From Morella rubra (lineage: Eukaryota > Streptophyta > Magnoliopsida > Fagales > Myricaceae), in NCBI GenBank assembly GCA_003952965.2, contig CM025850.1:8656141-8720140 (forward strand): 64,000 nucleotides of DNA, given 5' to 3'. The notes under the pieces were generated by a model, which searched no databases, had not been told where the DNA came from, and saw nothing but the letters and a program-made list of their open reading frames with translations. This document shows positions 42,299 to 53,192 of this stretch, in pieces. How positions within the stretch are numbered: the first letter of the stretch is position 1; each line of letters opens with the position of its first letter. The translations under genes were made by a program, and so were the position numbers.

Positions 42299-42950
42299 CT
42301 GCTATGCAGGGACCATAAACCTTACGTTTTCTACAGAGAATTTTAACTCGGCAAAAATTTTCCACCCAAAAAACATTTGTCAAGCAGAGATAAGCTCGTC
42401 CTCCAGATTTACCAGCAGTATACGATCTCGATAGGACATACATATGCAATCATAATACAAGTCCCAGTCTTTATTTGCATTTTCTCCACACGCAGCAATT
42501 GAACAAACACGCAAAGCAAAAAAGAAAATTTCCCATTTCAGGAAAAATAATTCCATAAAAAAAAATTCCGGAGAAACAAACTGGACCCATATTCTAAGAG
42601 TCTCAGCATTAATTTCTAACTCCATGTTCTTTGTTTCCTTGTCCTCAGATTTCTCCAAGGCCAAATGTAATGCCAAGAAATGGATCCCCAGATCGAAAAG
42701 GTTCCATCAGCTAAAAGATACCTCATAATAACAACAAGACAGAAAAAGAAAAAAACACGACACGCACAAACCCTAAGGTGCTATTGTTTGATCAATTAGA
42801 AAGGAAAGCAATCAGGAAAGGCCAGTCTAGAATTCGATCGGATTAATAAGTGCATCAAACCGAACGAAGCAAGAGACTTACTTGGAGTCGCTGGAGTGTG
42901 TACGATTGCGATCTCGGAAAGAGGGACGGGAATGCTGTCTCTGCTCGTCG
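42299..42950 (-). other. 5' UTR intron and first exon of the ATP17-like gene
   Basis: The intron runs from the acceptor directly before the ATG (42299) to a GTAAGT donor at about 42880. The upstream exon contains CGACTCCAA followed by the donor. The equivalent phrase CGACTCCAAGTAAGTCTC occurs upstream of the truncated paralogue near 44680-44697, showing that the leader was duplicated too. Confidence 0.6.
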
Positions 42951-43167
42951 AAGCTCGAAGTCAAGGCCAGTTCCGGATTCTGTAATTCTTTGATGCCAAT
43001 CCAACGGTCCACGGTTGCCTACGTATTCGAGATTATATCTGTACCTGAAATGTCTGGAGTATCCTCGCCTCAGGAATATTAGGGCGTCTTGGAAGCCTAC
43101 CCTAGTTTGGTAATTTTAGTGGCGTAAACACAGAACTAGTAACTACGTTGCCAATAACAAATAAATA

Positions 43168-43761
43168 TATTCTCTATGTTTGGTTTGATTTTGAAAATAT
43201 TTTTTACGTTTATTTTTTTTTAGGTATTGTAAATTATTTTGTAATTGGTGAAAAATTTGTTACAAGTTGTTAGAGTTTGTAAAAAGTTAGGAGAAAATAC
43301 ATTTTTCACCCACAAACTACCGGAGTAGTGACACATTGCACCCTAAACTATCATGTTTAAGACATTGCACCCTCAAACTACCAATGTTATATACTTTGCA
43401 CCCTAAACTACCACTTTGACACATTTCACCTCCAACTATTAATATTAAACATTTTGCACCTTTTATTTGACAATAATACCTTTGAGAAATTAATGAATTG
43501 ACAACAATATCTAAGGGCATTATCGTCGTTTTAGTTTGAAAATTTGATAAAGGGTGCAAAGTGTTAAAAATTGGTAGTTAGAGGGTGCAATGTGTCAAAA
43601 TTGATAGTTTAGGGTGCAAAGTGTAAAATATATGGTAGTTCATGGTGAAAAGTGTATTTTTCTCAAAAAAGTTATAAGAGTTTGTAAAAAAATATTGAAA
43701 TTAATGAAAAAGTAATTGAAAAAAATGTTTGAAAATTTTTTGAGACCAAACTAAACACAGC
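43168..43761. mobile_element. Outer MITE, interrupted by an inner element
   Basis: The left end TGTTTGGTTTGATTTTGAAA resembles the reverse complement of the right end (TGTTTAGTTTGGTCTC, then TTTTCAAACATTTTTT). The interior either side of the inner element is AT-rich. The ends suggest a hAT-like MITE, but no clear target duplication was found. Confidence 0.45.
43290..43665. mobile_element. Inner MITE with 9-bp target duplication (MULE type)
   Basis: The left end GGAGAAAATACATTTTTCACC pairs with a right end whose reverse complement is TGAGAAAAATACACTTTTCACC-like. AAAAAGTTA flanks both sides (43281-43289 and 43666-43674), a perfect 9-bp duplication. Inside, TTGCACCCTAAACTA-like units repeat on the left and their complements on the right, so the element can fold back on itself. 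It sits within another MITE. Confidence 0.75.
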
Positions 43762-44119
43762 CATTGGCTTTTCTCTTTTCCTTTGGACGGTAGAAAATGG
43801 CCTGCGAATTCCTTTGGCTTTTTTTTGGTCCATTCCGTAGAGGGCTTCTTCAATTTTTTTTTTATTAATTGATTAATGTATATATGATTTCATTTGATAT
43901 TTAACAAAAATTTTAAACCTCAAAATTTTTGGAGCTAAACATTGACCAGCTAGAAGCAACATGAACTCTGCAGGATTCTTGCTTAAGAAACTAAAAGCAT
44001 ATATATGTGGGAGGATCATATTTTACTTTGGGATCTTTGGCAATAGTTCTTCTTCAATTTACGAACATCAGCAGCAAAGGAAAAACCCAGTACTATTGCT
44101 CATTTGAGCACACGCCTGC

Positions 44120-44308
44120 TTAGCATAGAAAACCCAGTACTATTGCAGGATCAAAGGAGTCGGTCTGGATGTACTTGGCGTGGTAACCGTCCAAGGCGCT
44201 GCCTATTGCGCGCTTCACATAGTTCAAGGAAAGCATCGGCTTGACATATTTTGGCAATTCCTTTACCTTCATCCCCTTTATCTCATTGTACATGTTCCTC
44301 AACGCCAT
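44120..44308 (-). pseudogene. Truncated paralogue of the ATP17-like gene
   Basis: Reads MALRNMYNEIKGMKVKELP and stays close to the intact neighbour (42029-42298) up to YIQTDSFDP. It then departs into an unrelated nine-residue tail and stops at 62 residues. The conserved segment CFGGMIFSYLVALPEERR and the tail are missing, while 3' UTR-like sequence (TTTGAGCACACGCCTGC) lies just beyond. An acceptor (CTTCTCAG) abuts the ATG and a donor lies near 44685, as in the intact gene. An 18-bp direct repeat (AAAACCCAGTACTATTGC) at 44082 and 44129 sits at the break. Most likely non-functional, though a short protein could still be made. Confidence 0.7.
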
Positions 44309-44719
44309 CTGAGAAGACTTTTAGCCTGGAAAACATTTTGCAAGCAAACAAAAAGGGAAAAAGGAAACGTTTGTCAAACAGAGAGAAGCTACGCCCGTTC
44401 GGTTTCGAACAGAAGAAGCATATATATCACTTTCTTTTCTACCTAAAAGTTTTTGCTGCAATGTTTTTTTGTCTTCCCATTTTCTTTCGTTTCCCTACTT
44501 TTTCTCAGTTACCAAACGAAATAACAAAAATGGATCTCATGATCAAAAGTTGGATCAGCAATAGATGCCTCTGAATAACAAAACACACACACACATGCAG
44601 GGTAAAATAATGCTTGTTCTGTCAAGAAGAAAAGAGATTAGCAATCCGAAAATGTCAAGCAAAGTGAACAGAGTGAGAGACTTACTTGGAGTCGCTTCTG
44701 TGTAGGTACGTGATTGGGA

Positions 44720-45328
44720 TCTGTTATGTGAACAAGCAGGACAGAGGCAAAAGATATAGGAAGAGGCAGGAGCATAGACAAAAGAATAGCAGAGGTGGAG
44801 TACGTGGCGCGTAGCTAACAGGTTGGCTTCCATGAAAGCTTGGACCTGGCATATTCACCGTCTGCGAGTTTGGACGCTCGGATAGGACTGCACCGCATAA
44901 AGCTCTTGTATTTGATATCACTTATATGCTGATAGTCAAGGATTTAGAAAACTTGCTGTCACTCTGAAGCTAGCATATATATATTTTTTTTAAACTTTCC
45001 TTCGTCATGAACACACATATTCCTGGGAGAAAGTTCGCTTCTCGGCGGTGACCAATATTCTCATTACTATTGAGATGGCTTCCAAATTGTCGGGCAGGCA
45101 TTCTGGAGGGAGTTCATGTTCATGTCCTCCTTGTGGTTCGTTATATCATATATGGCGCCACTTGCCCCATTGATGTTCCCTAATTTGATTGATCTTTGGC
45201 CTAAATTGCTTGACTGGGAGGAACAATCTTGGACGGTTCTGGTCCGGGGACGGAACATATCCGGTATCGGATTAGCATACGTTCCCTGTGGTCGTGCAAC
45301 CGCCATCATAATTGCCCTTATAAATAAT
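44720..45328. other. Intergenic, possible unrecognised gene fragment
   Basis: The segment 45067-45328 is GC-richer than its surroundings and open on both strands (80 codons minus, over 70 plus). The plus frame (FWREFMFMSSLWFVISYMAP, then WPKLLDWEEQSW) looks membrane-protein-like, but I do not recognise a family. It is cut off at 45328 by the solo LTR and does not obviously continue after it. Confidence 0.3.
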
Positions 45329-48302
45329 TGTAACGCCCTTCCCTCTTTTTTTCTTCACCAGTTTGATACATATCTTATGTATAATATATATTTGCTAACG
45401 AGAGTTTTCTTGTTTAAATTATTTTTTCTTTGCGCTTACATTATTATTTCTCTTTGCACCTTGTTAATTCTTTTACTTTTAAAAATTTAGTAGTTGCATT
45501 TGTTTTCATAGTCTTTCTTATTGAGCTTGATAATTGTGAATATGTTGTCACTATTGATATTAGGGGAGTTAATTTTACTAAAGAGTCTTTCAAGTCTTTC
45601 AACATGATATTTATCTCTTGCTTTGTGTTCATTTTTATTGTCTTAAAGGGTATAGCTGACTTATTCACTTGCTTTTAAGTTTATCATTATTATTATTTTA
45701 TCTTGTGCACACATGTCTTGGCCGAATTTCCTCTCTCCACTTTGCATTTAATACCATCTTATCTTTTGTTACTTTTTACTCATCTCTCTCTTTTAGCTGA
45801 CTAGATGGAGCTTGTTTATTGGCTCTTTTGTTGACTTATTTACATGCAAGAATACGTGGGATATGGGGAACTTCGGTGGCTGCATGTGTGTGGGTACAAC
45901 TTGGTTTGTAGAGATAGTTGAATGATTGCCTACCTAGCTACGTAGGGTGTGAGCTTCTCTGTAGAATTTATTTGAAAGACTTGAAGCTTGATGTGTGAGA
46001 TATTGGAACTGGATGTGAAAATGATGGTTTTGAGAGGTCTTAGGGCCACGGTCAGTGGCCAAAAACTTAGGAAGGTCATGGGTTGGTCTAGGAAAATGCC
46101 TAGTGAATATGCATGTGTCATGATGTACAACCTCTTGCTTTATTTACTTATTATGTGATATGGTGTTGTTCAATGATTTTGACGTTGTATGACCTATTGC
46201 ATGTGATGTTCTGACTATTTTGTCATCAAATGAGTGCTGTGACGTTATTGATTTAAGTAGGATGATTGGATCACATGATTTAAGGCATATGGATACTTGA
46301 TCTTAACATGCAAATAGCTATTTTAGAATTTTGTAGTGAAAAATGCTTGCTGTCCAAAATGACCCCTAGATTCCTTTATAATTTTTACATGAAACTTTAT
46401 AGACGTGTTCTATGAGGTCTCTATAGGTCCCAGCAAAAATTTCAGCTCAATCGGAGGTTTGGAAAGGACAAAAATGCCCTTGGAGGTCTCTAAGGCAATT
46501 TCAGCATTTCACACAAAACATTAGGGTAAAAAGGTCCAAACGGAAAAAATAACTTTATGGCTGTGTAGAGAATTAAAAATTGATGGGGAAGCCCAAATCT
46601 TAGTTCAAATCAAGTAGATTTACGGGCTCAAATCACAAAACTCATTTAGCGACCTAAATGGACTTTAGGCCCAATAACCCCCAAACAAGACCAGTAAGCC
46701 TTGAAACCTTAGGGATAGGCCCATTAGGGTCTAATAAGGCCCAAGAGACCCTCACTCATGGATTTTAGTGAAGATTTGATTGATTAAGTCATTATTAAGC
46801 CAAATTAAAAGAAAAAAAAAAGTCATTAATTTGCATCAAATGAAGGACATTAAATATTAACCTTAGTCCTAAGTTCTATTTCCTCTTTCATGTACTTATA
46901 AAGTTTAAAGACATGCTTGTGCTATGTATTTCCATTAAAATGTGAAATGACCTATGTGCATTGTGCATCTATTTTGCTTATGTTATGTCAATTGCAATTG
47001 TTTATCGATGATGCATAAGATAAGTCATGCTGCATCAATATATCATGGGTATGGGGTACTGTTGACCGAAATAAAACACATACCCAGAGGTGGTCCTGAG
47101 ATCAGGTGATGGTACCATTCACAGTGGGATAGTGCAAGCCACCACTGAGAGGATAGTGGTTGGTATCCCTAGGCGATGAAATAATGCATGCCTACCAGGT
47201 CCTGGTGCTGGGGCACGGACAGTCCTAGAGGAGAGGAGGGACGCACAACCCGAACTCTGAAGGTTAAACAGAGTGCAGAAGGACACCTCTACCGAACAAA
47301 AATAAAAATAAAAAACAAAAATAAAAAAAGAAGAAGAAGAAAGAAAGTGAAATGACCGGGAAAAGGATGCATTCATTTTGCATTGCATCGCTCGTGCTAT
47401 ATTTATTGGTTTAGTATGAATATTGCTCTGTGATGGATTATTCTAAAAATTCTGTTACTTTTGTTTTATATCATCGCATGTTTTGTCCCCGCCTATCCCC
47501 CCTTATTGAGTCAGTAGGACTCACCTCACCCATTTCATTGTGATTTATTTTGTATGTACCACTGTGGACGTTGGACCTGACAGATGATGACGTTTATGAG
47601 CGAGCAAATCTTGGATTTTGACATACATATATTAGTCGTTAAGATTTAGACGTATGTTACTGACACACTTGAGGTGTACGTGGGGTACGAGCTCCAATGT
47701 ACCTTAAGGGTCCACCTATGTCCCCACTTCCTCATGTAGAAGACTTTGGGCTGGTCAATGTCGACCCAACCCTCCAGCACATAGACCTTCCTCCACTGGC
47801 AGAGTAGACTACAACGATAGTCACTTTTTTGTTTTTAGTTGGTTTAGGTAGCTGTTTCAGTTAGTCGTTTCATGAATGTTGTATTACGGAATGCTTTAGA
47901 CAGCTTCCGCTTTAGTGCTTATCTTCTCTCACTTTTGTATTCCTCATGAAGAATCTTTTGTATAAGAGAAACTTTGTGGTTATAGTGGAACTGTTTATAT
48001 TTTCAAACATTTCTCTTCTTCCATTTCTTTTCTTATGCCATATTTGAATTTATTTTCTTTACTCTTTCGATTTTAGTTTGTTTTCGTAAGTTAAGATAGA
48101 ATTTCTAACTTCTAGAATTATTTGAAATGTCATATTTCTAATTTCAAAAATTAATTTTCAAGTAAACGATTTCTGCTGAGTTTTTTATTTTAAGGCCAAG
48201 TATCAAGAATTTATCGGATCTATTCGTGCCGTAATCCACGCCTGTGTGCATACCATCACTATAAGTGAGCCTAGAGGATAAGTACTGGTACGAGACGTGA
48301 CA
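45329..48302. mobile_element. Solo LTR of a Ty3/Gypsy-type retrotransposon
   Basis: Begins TGTAACGCCC and ends GAGACGTGACA, so it has TG...CA ends. It is flanked by the perfect 5-bp duplication ATAAT at 45324-45328 and 48303-48307. At 2.97 kb, with no protein domains inside, it fits a single long LTR left by recombination between the two LTRs of a full element. End sequences and size point to the Tekay/Del chromovirus lineage, but that is an inference. Age cannot be estimated from one LTR; the intact duplication suggests it is not very old. Confidence 0.75.
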
Positions 48303-48632
48303 ATAATAGATATTGCACTATACTGGGACTACAAAATCTAAATCATTTTAATTTGGAATTGAAAAAAATAAAGTAATTGTTTAATTTGAAAGTAATTAAT
48401 TGGAATTGAAGAAATTTAGAGAGTCAAAGGGATCTTATGGAATATACTTTGTCCGGTACGCTGATGTCTAAACCGACGAGGGCGGTGATGGTCATGAACA
48501 CTGTGGAGCATATTTCGTTGACAAAACACATTACAATCATCTCACGTTTTATTCTGATTCATAAAATATTGAATGACAAATATTTTGCAAATTGCAATGT
48601 AGAAAGAAGTCCATACGAGAGTCCTTAGGCTA
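48303..48632. other. Short intergenic segment after the solo LTR
   Basis: AT-rich; probably contains the 3' UTR of the DUF247 gene on the minus strand. No gene is seen. Confidence 0.5.
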
Positions 48633-50096
48633 TTAATCTCCACCGCCTGAGCGAGGTTTACCAAAGAGAGGAAGAAGCAAGGAGTCTGTTAAAAATGACC
48701 CGAAGTAGTTGCCTTTCAATTGAGTCAAGGAACCAGCAACTCCAGTAGTGGTCTGAATAAGGGTAAGGTAAAGAGCAAATAGTGCACCAATAGTTGAGAC
48801 GCCCACCCCCCAGCTGCTGAAGTAGTGGCGTGCCAGTGCTGCTCTCTTTTTGGCCCAAAAAGAATTGCAGAAAGAATTGGCATCATGCACCACGAAGAAT
48901 AAATAGGACTCATCTACATCCCGATCAATTTCCTTGCAGACCTTGCTGACAAGTCTAGCAACCTCTTTGTTGCTGCCCAAAGAATGGTGAAGGACTTCGT
49001 TGTAATGGAGAAGTCCCACGTCCTTGGCTGAGTTTATGAGTGCGTCGAAGAAAAACAAGTACGTTGTGACGTCTGGGTGGCAACTGCGATGGCATTTTTC
49101 GAACGCCACCATGTTCCGGAACAAAGTGCACTTGCGATCGTCGAGGTAAAGAGGAGGGATCTTCAGCACCTTTTCCTCGCATGTTATATCCAGTAGCCTG
49201 GGATATCTTGCTTTCTGAACTTTGATTCCCGCTTCTTTTAGCTCTGTCATTGAAGGGATCATTTTAGGTTGTTTCCTTCGCACCACTCCCACCGGGAGAA
49301 TGGTAGAACGGAAGAGATCAAGAACGTGCCTTGCGTCTGAGGCTCCTTCAGTCGGACGTGTGTCAAAATCTCTTTGCAACAGAGGATTGAAGAAGTGAAG
49401 GGCCAGGTTTTGCAAAGATGGCAGTGGTTCAGCAGGAGCACCGCTGCTTGTCATTTGGAATAGTTTGTTCAAAACAAAGAGTGGGAGCTGGTTTTCAAGC
49501 ATGATAAAATCGCGACGAAGAACCGGCAACATCCACCTTTTGATGAAAGGTATTTGGTGTTCTAATCCCTGCTGCCATACCTCTCTGAAGAGCTCAACAA
49601 TGAAGCAGCCATCCACAAGCATCATGTTGACAAATTCTTCACTTTTAAGATCGATTTCTTCCGAGTAGCAGATCCGAGCTTCTTCCTCCAGCTTTCCCAT
49701 GGCACTCTTCACGATTTCAAATTTGACTCCATTTTCTCGGCTCTGGTCAAAAAGACGGCCAACAAATTTCCGTTTGAGCTCTTCCTGGACTTGTAGGCGC
49801 TCCACTCCATGATGGTAGGGACCGATTGACATAATGCTGGGTTGGAAAGCCTTTCTTTCCACCCCGCGCATGACAGCTGGGACCTTGTAAATGCAGACAG
49901 AGCTGCTCTCTTCTTTAAGGTGATCAGCCTCGAACAACTCTTTCTCAAGCGAGGCGCTCAAATTTGAGTAGCGCCTTTCATGAAGAGCACCTGGCCTACT
50001 TAGATCTTTAGGGGCAGTTCTCTCAAGGACAATACCAACACATTTTCTTCTGCTTATTTCCTGCAAGAGCAGCCTTGTAAGTTTGCTGCTCCCCAT
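48633..50096 (-). CDS. DUF247 (UPF0481) family protein 1
   Basis: Intronless gene of 487 residues from the ATG at 50096 (MGSSKLTRLLLQE). DUF247 signatures are clear: VCIYKVPAVMRGVERKAFQP, SIGPYHHG, MMLVDGCFIVELFRE, DFIMLENQLPLFVLNKLF, ALHFFNPLL, LKIPPLYLDD, FRNMVAFEKCH, and a C-terminal membrane segment (VSTIGALFALYLTLIQTT, about residues 440-460). The biochemical role of DUF247 proteins is unknown; in grasses some members are self-incompatibility determinants, which does not imply that role here. Relative to its paralogue at 53193-54665, the upstream in-frame ATG is missing (ACG-like sequence there), so the start is 14 codons later. Flanking sequence shows the pair arose by segmental duplication. 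Confidence 0.92.
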   Translation of the reverse strand: MGSSKLTRLLLQEISRRKCVGIVLERTAPKDLSRPGALHERRYSNLSASLEKELFEADHLKEESSSVCIYKVPAVMRGVERKAFQPSIMSIGPYHHGVERLQVQEELKRKFVGRLFDQSRENGVKFEIVKSAMGKLEEEARICYSEEIDLKSEEFVNMMLVDGCFIVELFREVWQQGLEHQIPFIKRWMLPVLRRDFIMLENQLPLFVLNKLFQMTSSGAPAEPLPSLQNLALHFFNPLLQRDFDTRPTEGASDARHVLDLFRSTILPVGVVRRKQPKMIPSMTELKEAGIKVQKARYPRLLDITCEEKVLKIPPLYLDDRKCTLFRNMVAFEKCHRSCHPDVTTYLFFFDALINSAKDVGLLHYNEVLHHSLGSNKEVARLVSKVCKEIDRDVDESYLFFVVHDANSFCNSFWAKKRAALARHYFSSWGVGVSTIGALFALYLTLIQTTTGVAGSLTQLKGNYFGSFLTDSLLLPLFGKPRSGGGD

Positions 50097-50329
50097 AAGC
50101 AAATCAGGGAAGAAAGGCAGATAGAAGGGGTTGCGTTTTCTTTGGACAGGTCTTCAAAATAATCGTCGGTATAAATCGAGAAGGGAGTCAATCTTTAATA
50201 TTGGAGTAGTCTTTTTTTTTTAAGATTCTATTATAAGAAACGTAGGAAGCTTCTTCACCACCTAACGCATCTTTGGATTATCTACATCCAAGATCCTTAT
50301 TCTATCATTTGTTATTTCCCCTTTCATTG

Positions 50330-50600
50330 ACTATGACTTGGTCTCCAATTGATTAATGATTCCCTGCGAATGAAAAAAGGGAAAAAAAAAATTGTATGAC
50401 TTTCGATATGGAACATGAAACCCATTCCACATGTTGACAAAAGGCAACACATGCAGTTTTGTCTTACATGTCTTCCAATTTGGCCAGTTGACTCGAACGT
50501 CTGATCATGAAGGCGTGTCTATTAGCTAGCTGGAAATTCTCTTGGATATCATCATGATGAAATTAATAAATTCGGGAGAATTTCCAGAGGGGTAGTACAA
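50330..50600. repeat. Upstream block of DUF247 gene 1, duplicated upstream of gene 2
   Basis: Phrases such as CTCCAATTGATTA, ATGGAACATGAAA, GCAGTTTTGTCTT, GTTGACTCGAAC, AGCTGGAAATTCTCT and ATTAATAAATTCGGGAGA recur in the same order beyond gene 2, at about 55680-55835 and 57457-57680. There the block is split by the MULE at 55845-57456; here it is continuous. Confidence 0.75.
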
Positions 50601-50624
50601 GAGAGAGGTGAAAATTAGGAAGAG

Positions 50625-50832
50625 ACCCCAGTGATTTGGTCTGGTGTTAAGGCAACGGCTTGGGTTCTCACATGTCTCAAGTTCGAGCCCCGACCCCGCC
50701 CTTATCACCCTGACTTAACTGGAGTTTGTTGGCTAAGGTTCTGCCACATATCCCCGGGTTAGCTTGTAGGATCGGATACACGAAGTGGCCCGACTTTGAG
50801 AGTTCCTGGATTATCCAAAAAAAAAAAAAAAA
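50625..50832 (+). mobile_element. tRNA-derived SINE with poly(A) tail
   Basis: Starts ACCCCAGTGATTTGGTC and contains a pol III B-box-like AAGTTCGAGCCCCG near 50680 preceded by an A-box-like region. It ends with the SINE-type phrase TGAGAGTTCCTGGATTATCC and a poly(A) tail from 50817. A 14-bp target duplication, AAAATTAGGAAGAG, lies at 50611-50624 and again at about 51475-51488, beyond the foldback element that sits in the tail. The corresponding site upstream of DUF247 gene 2 (about 57675) lacks the SINE. Confidence 0.75.
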
Positions 50833-51468
50833 GGCTAAATTACTCCGTACGTCTCTGGGGTTTGACCTTTTCCCAGTTTGGTCCTCAGGGTTCAATTTTT
50901 CCTAAAAGCATCCCTAGGGTGAGGACTCATTACCAAATAGATCCTGGCGTCAACTCTTGGACGGAAATGCACACGTGGCTAACGGCTTACACGTGGGCAC
51001 TGAAGCTGGATTTTTTTTAAAAATCTTGCCCAATCGCAATGTGACACGTGTCACTACAATAAATAAAAATAAAAAAAAATAAAAAAAATCTTAAATCTTA
51101 AAAATATAAAAAAAAAAAAACTGGATCGGGGGAGACCCCCGATCCTTTCCCGGTGGAGGTCACGGTGGAGGGGCCTCCACCGGGAAAGGATCGGGGGTTT
51201 CCCCCGATTCGAGTTTTTTTTTTTTTTAAGATTTAAGATTTTTTATTTTTATTTATTGTAGTGACACGTGTCACATTGCGATTGGGCAAGATTTTTAAAA
51301 AAAATCCAGTCAGTGCCCAGTGCCCACGTGTGCATTTCCGTCCAAGAGTTGACGCAGGATCTATTTGGTAATGGGTCCTCACCCCAGGGATGCTTTTAGG
51401 GAAAATTGAACCCTGAGGACCAAACTGAGAAAAGGTCAAACCCTAGAGACGTACGGAGTAATTTAGCC
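50833..51468. mobile_element. Long foldback (MULE-like) element inserted in the SINE tail
   Basis: The left end GGCTAAATTACTCCGTACG and right end CGTACGGAGTAATTTAGCC are perfect reverse complements. The two arms (about 50833-51148 and 51155-51468) pair almost throughout, except for an about 20-bp stretch present only in the left arm near 50975-50995 and a short loop near 51150-51165. A-runs lie on both sides, consistent with a 9- to 10-bp duplication of the SINE tail. There is no coding capacity. The central arms contain a GC-rich palindrome around GATCGGGGG / CCCCCGATC. A transcript would form a hairpin over 300 bp long. Confidence 0.85.
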
Positions 51469-51631
51469 AAAAAAAAAATTAGGAAGAGAATTATATACAA
51501 TTAAATTAGGTCCTGACACATCTTCCGTTAGCTCAAAAAGGTATAAATTTTTGTTAACGATTTCTTTGTTTCTTCTGCATTTTGGCTTCCCCAAGGTTTA
51601 CTTTTCAATAGCCCTTCCTTATATAGACAAA

Positions 51632-51838
51632 GTGTTTGATTGTTAAAATTTTGGGATGATAAAAATTTTGGAGTGTTAAAATTGGTAAAATTGGTAAAAA
51701 AGTGAAGAGAGATAATTTAATAAATTTTTTTTATATTTATTTAAAGTAAAAAATGATTATTTAATGAAAAGAGATATAATTTCATGTAGTTATTTTATTC
51801 GAGTCAACATTTTGGGGCCCAAAATTTTGGCTCCCGAA
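51632..51838. mobile_element. Probable AT-rich MITE
   Basis: Begins GTGTTTGATTGTTAAAATTTT and ends AAAATTTTGGCTCCCGAA, with inverted AAAATTTTGG motifs near both ends. It resembles 12498-12685 and 57863-58037. Ends are approximate and the target duplication is not clear. Confidence 0.4.
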
Positions 51839-53192
51839 TTAGTACTAGTTTAGTTACTTTCTAAGGTATGTGTTGGTACTAGTTTAGTTACTTTCTTTTT
51901 CTCTTATATATCTATGTTGGATATTTTCTACAAATAGGATCAAGGGTTTAAACATTCTGATTCCATATCTGGTCTATATTAGAATCGGTATGAAATTTAC
52001 CTCATTTAATTTCTAGAATCGGAAATTCTTGTAGAAATACTGGAATTTTCAGTTCCGATATTTTTATTTTTATTTTACTTCGCTTATATGATTTATGTGA
52101 TACAATTATTTATATATGTTGTTAATGTTTAGTCATTGGGGTTTAGATTTACCATAATGGTAGTAATATTTTGTTATACATTTATGATTTGTGTATTTTT
52201 AATTGAACGTTATATGAATTATTATCATTTGTCCAAAACTACAATACTTGTCACATGTGTGACCTTGACTGCGTGTGATGAGGGCGCGTGGGAGCTTAAA
52301 TGGGCCGAATGCAGGATTTCAATTATCGCTATAGGCTGCAATACTGAGCTTCCTTTTCTAGGTACCGGACGCTGTCGGCCCAATTTATCTCGATAGGTGA
52401 TTTATGAGAAACTTTTTGCCTCTCCTATTGGGCCTACTGCGGTGTTTGTACCCAGCAGTATGTGCGAAATTCTAATAAGAGGGAATACTTTTCCTTCGGG
52501 GTTTGGGATAAATAAACGTCGATGAACATTTCCCATCGACGAATAGCCAGCCTTACAATTATCTTGTTACACACGGCAGAGAAGGGAGATGAGGGATGCA
52601 AAAGAGAATTAAGGCGGGAGAATAATGATGGATTCACTTCAGTTTGCTTTAGCTTAGTTAATGTAACGTTGGCTGGGTTTTTGGGCTGGGCTTTTGGGCC
52701 TTAGTTGGTTTGAACCCTGTCAATTAGTAGCTTTAGTTTGGGCTGGACTTAATTCAGCTCACTGTCACCAGATCCAGCCCTGCTTGGTCACCAGGGTTAA
52801 ATTTATTTGGCTTGTTTATTTTGCATAAAAGAAAAAACCTGTATTGCGTTTTCTGTGAGAACTTGGAGACTTGCTACATCGAAACAAGCAGTATCTCTAT
52901 CGAATAAAGTGAATTTATTACAGAAACTCTATATTCTTAGACTCATTGCTCTGTTTCGTGTAACTCAATGAAAAGAAGTTTGCTTTATGGAAAGAAGCAC
53001 AGATTCCCTTTTGGAAATGATTGAGTCCAAATCATACAGGTCCAGATCTATGCAGACTTACGGGGTGTCTCAATTAATAAGACCTGAACACTCATGTCTG
53101 GCCAACTCTTTGAGGAGCCGAGCCGAACTGGTGCTGAGGAAGCCTCATTAATTTGCTCGATTCGGACCAAAATCCTTTCCCTTGATTCCACC
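51839..53192. other. Intergenic between the DUF247 genes
   Basis: AT-rich in its first part, more balanced at 52250-52800. Short frames on both strands only, with no family match. The last part is probably the 3' UTR of DUF247 gene 2. Confidence 0.45.

Noticed and set aside
48633-50102. Start of DUF247 gene 1 at 50102
   Set aside because: The codon there is TTG; the first ATG is at 50096, matching MGSSKL in the paralogue.
50640-50715. tRNA gene suggested by the GTTCGAGCCCC B-box-like sequence
   Set aside because: No cloverleaf can be drawn with an acceptor stem; the poly(A) tail and flanking duplication fit a tRNA-derived SINE.
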